Source of the DNA: CBFHMJ01 sp965656875
GTDB taxonomy: Bacteria > Pseudomonadota > Gammaproteobacteria > Enterobacterales > Alteromonadaceae
DNA length: 64,000 nucleotides
Assembly: GCA_965656875.1 (NCBI GenBank)
Contig: CBFHMJ010000003.1
Location: forward strand, 496,001 to 560,000
Direction of reading: 5' to 3'
Shown here: positions 61,650 to 64,000 of the stretch, piece after piece
Layout of the letters: each line of letters begins with the position of its first letter
Position numbering within the stretch: the first letter of the stretch is position 1
Notes under the pieces: model-generated
Databases searched by the model: none
What the model saw: only the letters and a program-made list of their open reading frames with translations
What the model was told of the DNA's origin: nothing
Made by a program: the position numbers and the translations under genes

Positions 61650-61824
61650 TAGGTTTCAAATCCCTATCTCTCCGCCACATTCCAAAAAGCCCGTTGAATT
61701 TTCAGCGGGCCTTTTTCGTTTTGGAAGTTTCAAAAATTCTCTTGCACTGATTGGTAGTGTAGGTGTACTTAAGAGACTTCTAAATAGCGTTTATTACGCA
61801 CGCCGCGTATCGTAACCCTCATTC
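61650..61824 (+). repeat. direct repeat, copy 2 (tRNA-Ser 3' end remnant)
   Basis: It begins TAGGTTTCAAATCCCTATC and continues through the tRNA 3' end, CCA, terminator hairpin and downstream sequence as in copy 1, 1,938 bp away. There is no 5' half of a tRNA in front of it, so this is an att-like partial copy and not a gene. Confidence 0.85.
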
Positions 61825-61845
61825 ACTGCGCAGCAGTGGTTATCT

Positions 61846-62292
61846 TTAAGCCTCAAGCATCTTTCTGGATGTCTTTGCAGACAACACCTCTTTTACAGCA
61901 ACACCACTGATAACTAAACTCACCCCCACAAATTGTTGGATTACATGAGATCCATCTGTACTAAAAGCGTTTAACAGAACACTAAAGAGCATTTGCCCTG
62001 CGATCACTAATACAATGGCATTTGTTGAGCCAAGCCTGGTCATAACAAAGCTATTGATAGCGACATATACAGCACCAATTATTCCACCACTATAGAGTGT
62101 GATGTCAGTTGGGTATTCTATTGGTGATTTAAACCAATACAGCATCAATATAGAGAGAAAAAAGAATCCAACGATGTGATTTATATACGACGCATAAAAT
62201 GGCCCACGTTGCGAACTCAGCTGCCCATTCACTATTCTACTTAAAGCAATGCAGACCCCGTTGATGAGGGCGAGCAGGATATAAAGTGACAT
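61846..62292 (-). CDS. DMT-superfamily YdcZ (DUF606) transporter, subunit 2
   Basis: A 148-residue protein with five membrane segments, starting LYILLALINGVCIALSRIVNGQLSSQRGPFYASYINHIVGFFF, the DUF606 pattern (small inner-membrane half-transporters). It lies 3 bp after the next gene and the pair likely forms a heterodimer. Substrate unknown. Confidence 0.85.
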   Translation of the reverse strand: MSLYILLALINGVCIALSRIVNGQLSSQRGPFYASYINHIVGFFFLSILMLYWFKSPIEYPTDITLYSGGIIGAVYVAINSFVMTRLGSTNAIVLVIAGQMLFSVLLNAFSTDGSHVIQQFVGVSLVISGVAVKEVLSAKTSRKMLEA

Positions 62293-62295
62293 GAT

Positions 62296-62754
62296 TTAAC
62301 CTTGATCGAAAATTAGAACAAAAGAACCAGTGATGACCAGTGCAACAGGAGTAATGTCGATTAGAGAAAACGCCCGTTTCTGAAGTCTGAAGAAACCAAG
62401 GTGTTCACACACCATAGAGAATCCAAACTGCCCAACCAACCCTAATGCAAGGGTTCCAGATAGCCCTATACGGCTGTTTACAGTGATGGAGGCAAGAATC
62501 ACTGTAAAAGCCCCGGGTATCCCGCCAAACCAATAGAATTTTGATAGTTTGGCCTGCTCAGGCTCTGTCGAATGCTCATTTGATATGAATAGCGTGAATA
62601 AACCCCACGCGAATATTGCTCCTATCCCGTGAGCAATCCATGAAGCACTCAGTGCGGATGTAACCTGTGCTAATTGACTATTGAGATATATCATTAGCGC
62701 CAGCAAACTACCCGCAAAAAGTGCAAGTAACGAGTGCTTATTTATACGTTGCAT
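62296..62754 (-). CDS. DMT-superfamily YdcZ (DUF606) transporter, subunit 1
   Basis: A 152-residue paralogue of the downstream gene, with LLALFAGSLLALMIYLNSQLAQ and SASWIAHGIGAIFAWGLFTLF. The ATG at 62754 is preferred over 62760 because AAGGA then has a 6-nt gap. It is divergent from a LysR gene whose operator-like palindrome lies between them, so this pair is the likely target. Confidence 0.85.
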   Translation of the reverse strand: MQRINKHSLLALFAGSLLALMIYLNSQLAQVTSALSASWIAHGIGAIFAWGLFTLFISNEHSTEPEQAKLSKFYWFGGIPGAFTVILASITVNSRIGLSGTLALGLVGQFGFSMVCEHLGFFRLQKRAFSLIDITPVALVITGSFVLIFDQG

Positions 62755-62808
62755 AATCATTCCTTAGCTTTAAAGTCTCTATTTTAATTAAGCTGAATTT
62801 GAATGATA

Positions 62809-62826
62809 ATATTCATATTGGAATAT
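62809..62826. promoter_or_regulatory. LysR-type operator palindrome
   Basis: ATATTC-N6-GAATAT is a perfect palindrome and contains the T-N11-A pattern of LysR boxes. It sits in the 88-bp gap between the YdcZ pair and the LysR gene, 17 bp before the LysR start, so autoregulation and divergent control are likely. Confidence 0.65.
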
Positions 62827-62842
62827 CATTGGAGAGTAAAAG

Positions 62843-63763
62843 TTGATAATTAAAGAGTCGTTTTCGGCTATTCCTGTGTTTGTGGCGGTTGTTGAGTGTG
62901 GCAGCTTTTCGTCGGCAGCGGACAGGTTGGGGATGACTAAGTCGGCTGTGAGCAAGCGAATTTCAGTACTCGAAGACAATCTTGGGACTCGACTGTTCAA
63001 CCGGACGACAAGAAAGTTGACACTTACCGAAGCTGGAGAGCGTTTTTCCGATTACGCCAGAAATTCTCTCACACTCGCCCAGGATGGGTTTGCTGCGATA
63101 TCGACATTTCAGGGTAAACCGAAAGGGACGCTTAAAATAAATGCTCCAATGGTATTTTCCCGTCTTCACTTAGTACCTTACATCAAGGAATTTCTGGAAA
63201 TGTATCCAGAATTAGAAGTCATTCTTTGTATGGACGATCGAGTCGTTGATATGACAGAAGGTGCCTTTGATGTCGGTATCAGAATTGGAGAGCTGAAAGA
63301 TTCTTCCCTGGTGGCGCAGAGACTCGTCGGTTGTAAAAGCGTTGTCTGCGCTGCACCTCAGTATGTTGAACAATTTGGAAAGCCATCTCATCCAGAGGAG
63401 CTTAACGATCATAATTGCATTTATTACAGCTTGTTTCAGGCTGGTGTTGAATGGACGTTCTTTAACAACGGCAAAAAGATTAAAGTACAGCCCAAAGGCA
63501 ACTTTATTGTAAACAACAGTGATGCAATTGCAGAAGTGCTTTTACAGGGGTTAGGTATATGTCAAATGCCAACATTTATTGTGTCTGAGCATCTTGCCAG
63601 CGGCGCACTGGTAACTTTACTGGAAGATTACAGCTTGCCAGACCATGCAATATACGCCGTATATCCAGAGCGGAAACATTTGCCTGAAAAGGTCAATGTG
63701 TTTATCCATTTCATTAAAGAAAAGTTAGTCAGTCGCTCAGGCCATTGGGAAAATGTTTGTTGA
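62843..63763 (+). CDS. LysR-family transcriptional regulator
   Basis: A 306-residue regulator with a TTG start 6 nt after GGAGAG. Helix-turn-helix: FVAVVECGSFSSAADRLGMTKSAVSKRISVLEDNLGTRLF. The effector domain follows (KGTLKINAPMVFSRLHLVPYIKEF). It resembles the large CrgA/AaeR-like group. Its target is probably the divergent YdcZ transporter pair. Confidence 0.92.
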   Translation: MIIKESFSAIPVFVAVVECGSFSSAADRLGMTKSAVSKRISVLEDNLGTRLFNRTTRKLTLTEAGERFSDYARNSLTLAQDGFAAISTFQGKPKGTLKINAPMVFSRLHLVPYIKEFLEMYPELEVILCMDDRVVDMTEGAFDVGIRIGELKDSSLVAQRLVGCKSVVCAAPQYVEQFGKPSHPEELNDHNCIYYSLFQAGVEWTFFNNGKKIKVQPKGNFIVNNSDAIAEVLLQGLGICQMPTFIVSEHLASGALVTLLEDYSLPDHAIYAVYPERKHLPEKVNVFIHFIKEKLVSRSGHWENVC

Positions 63764-63925
63764 TTGAAGGTCGGGTCGTAAACAAAAATCCCTAAAAAAC
63801 CACGCAACTTTAGAAAACATTAATAAACATCTCACCATTGACCCATATCAAGCAATCTTTCCAATACCCTTCTATAGTCAGATCCGAGACGAACTTTCGT
63901 CACTACAGGAAAAGAGGATTTGATT

Positions 63926-64000
63926 ATGCTATCCATCTTAGATATCGGCATTGAAAATGCGTTGGCGATTGAAATATCCGGCAAAATCACTGAAGCAGAC
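63926..64000 (+). CDS. SpoIIAA/STAS-like protein, N-terminus only
   Basis: Twenty-five codons from ATG 63926 (behind AGAGGATT) to the window edge: MLSILDIGIENALAIEISGK and ITEAD. The pattern, a short strand, then A-I-E-I-S-G-K-I-T, fits the start of SpoIIAA-like (DUF3478) proteins. The rest is outside. Confidence 0.55.
   Translation, partial: MLSILDIGIENALAIEISGKITEAD

Larger units (their letters stand above)
59740..61677. mobile_element. remnant of an integrative element at tRNA-Ser
   Basis: The 1.94-kb stretch is bounded by the two tRNA 3'-end copies, is richer in A+T than its surroundings, and carries a decayed tyrosine-recombinase piece next to the tRNA, an unknown 95-residue frame, a secreted protein gene and an inverted repeat. 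No intact integrase, replication gene or transposase was found, so it is probably a decayed or internally deleted island. That the repeat runs past the tRNA end is unusual for a simple att duplication. Confidence 0.55.

Noticed and set aside
61650..61678. A second tRNA gene at the downstream repeat
   Set aside because: Only the T-arm and acceptor 3' strand are present; there is no 5' half, D arm or anticodon arm.
1..64000. CRISPR arrays, complete insertion sequences, toxin-antitoxin or restriction systems
   Set aside because: No regularly spaced direct repeats, intact transposase, or recognisable defence gene was seen on either strand.

Overview
The window looks like chromosome of a Gram-negative gammaproteobacterium, probably a marine heterotroph near the Oceanospirillales/Marinobacter side of the class (inferred, no phylogeny was run). 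Supporting signs are the block icd / cspD / clpS-clpA / infA-bpt-aat / trxB / ald-lrp / ftsK-lolA-rarA-crcB-serS / tusDCBE, a LolA lipoprotein chaperone, a phasin, and a wax-ester type lipid gene set. Base composition is moderate and rather even, except for a more A+T-rich patch after the tRNA-Ser gene.

Region by region. 1-4.1 kb: a cut-off secreted protein, an unrecognised protein, a TusA-like protein with a PerM-type permease, and a secreted Ca2+-dependent PI-PLC-like enzyme with a lectin-like tail. 4.2-9.1 kb: a LysR regulator divergent from a tight four-gene operon (CitE-type lyase, MaoC-type hydratase, ornithine-cyclodeaminase family, alpha-oxoamine-synthase family PLP enzyme); this is a coherent but unassigned pathway. 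9.1-20.7 kb: single genes tag, mtfA, a MATE pump, a PhoD-like phosphatase, dinB, a class III CoA-transferase, a large exported DUF6351 protein and phoA, with copies of a dispersed palindromic repeat between them. 20.7-31 kb: a neutral-lipid neighbourhood, with tetR-WS/DGAT-LRAT-like acyltransferase as one overlapping operon, a PepSY/ferredoxin/flavin reductase fusion, a DUF445 membrane protein, a two-domain fatty acyl-CoA reductase and a phasin. Acyl-CoA reduced to alcohol by the reductase and esterified by the WS/DGAT would make wax esters.

31.1-40.4 kb: hinT, pepE and a moxR-DUF58-tgpA cassette, an orphan receiver protein, a DUF885 lipoprotein and rluE-nudJ. 40.6-59.5 kb: core genes. clpS, clpA, bpt and aat place the N-degron tagging enzymes beside the adaptor and protease that use them. 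tusDCBE is the sulfur relay for tRNA 2-thiolation; tusA-like sequence sits at the other end of the window.

59.6-61.8 kb: tRNA-Ser(UGA) is followed by a fossil integrative element. A roughly 170-bp direct repeat beginning in the tRNA T arm recurs 1,938 bp downstream, and between the copies lie a recognisable piece of a tyrosine-recombinase core-binding domain, an unknown secreted protein and a perfect 14-bp inverted repeat. 61.8 kb to the end: a YdcZ-type transporter pair divergent from a LysR gene with a clear palindromic operator, then the start of a SpoIIAA/STAS-like gene. No CRISPR array, rRNA, complete insertion sequence or defence system was seen.
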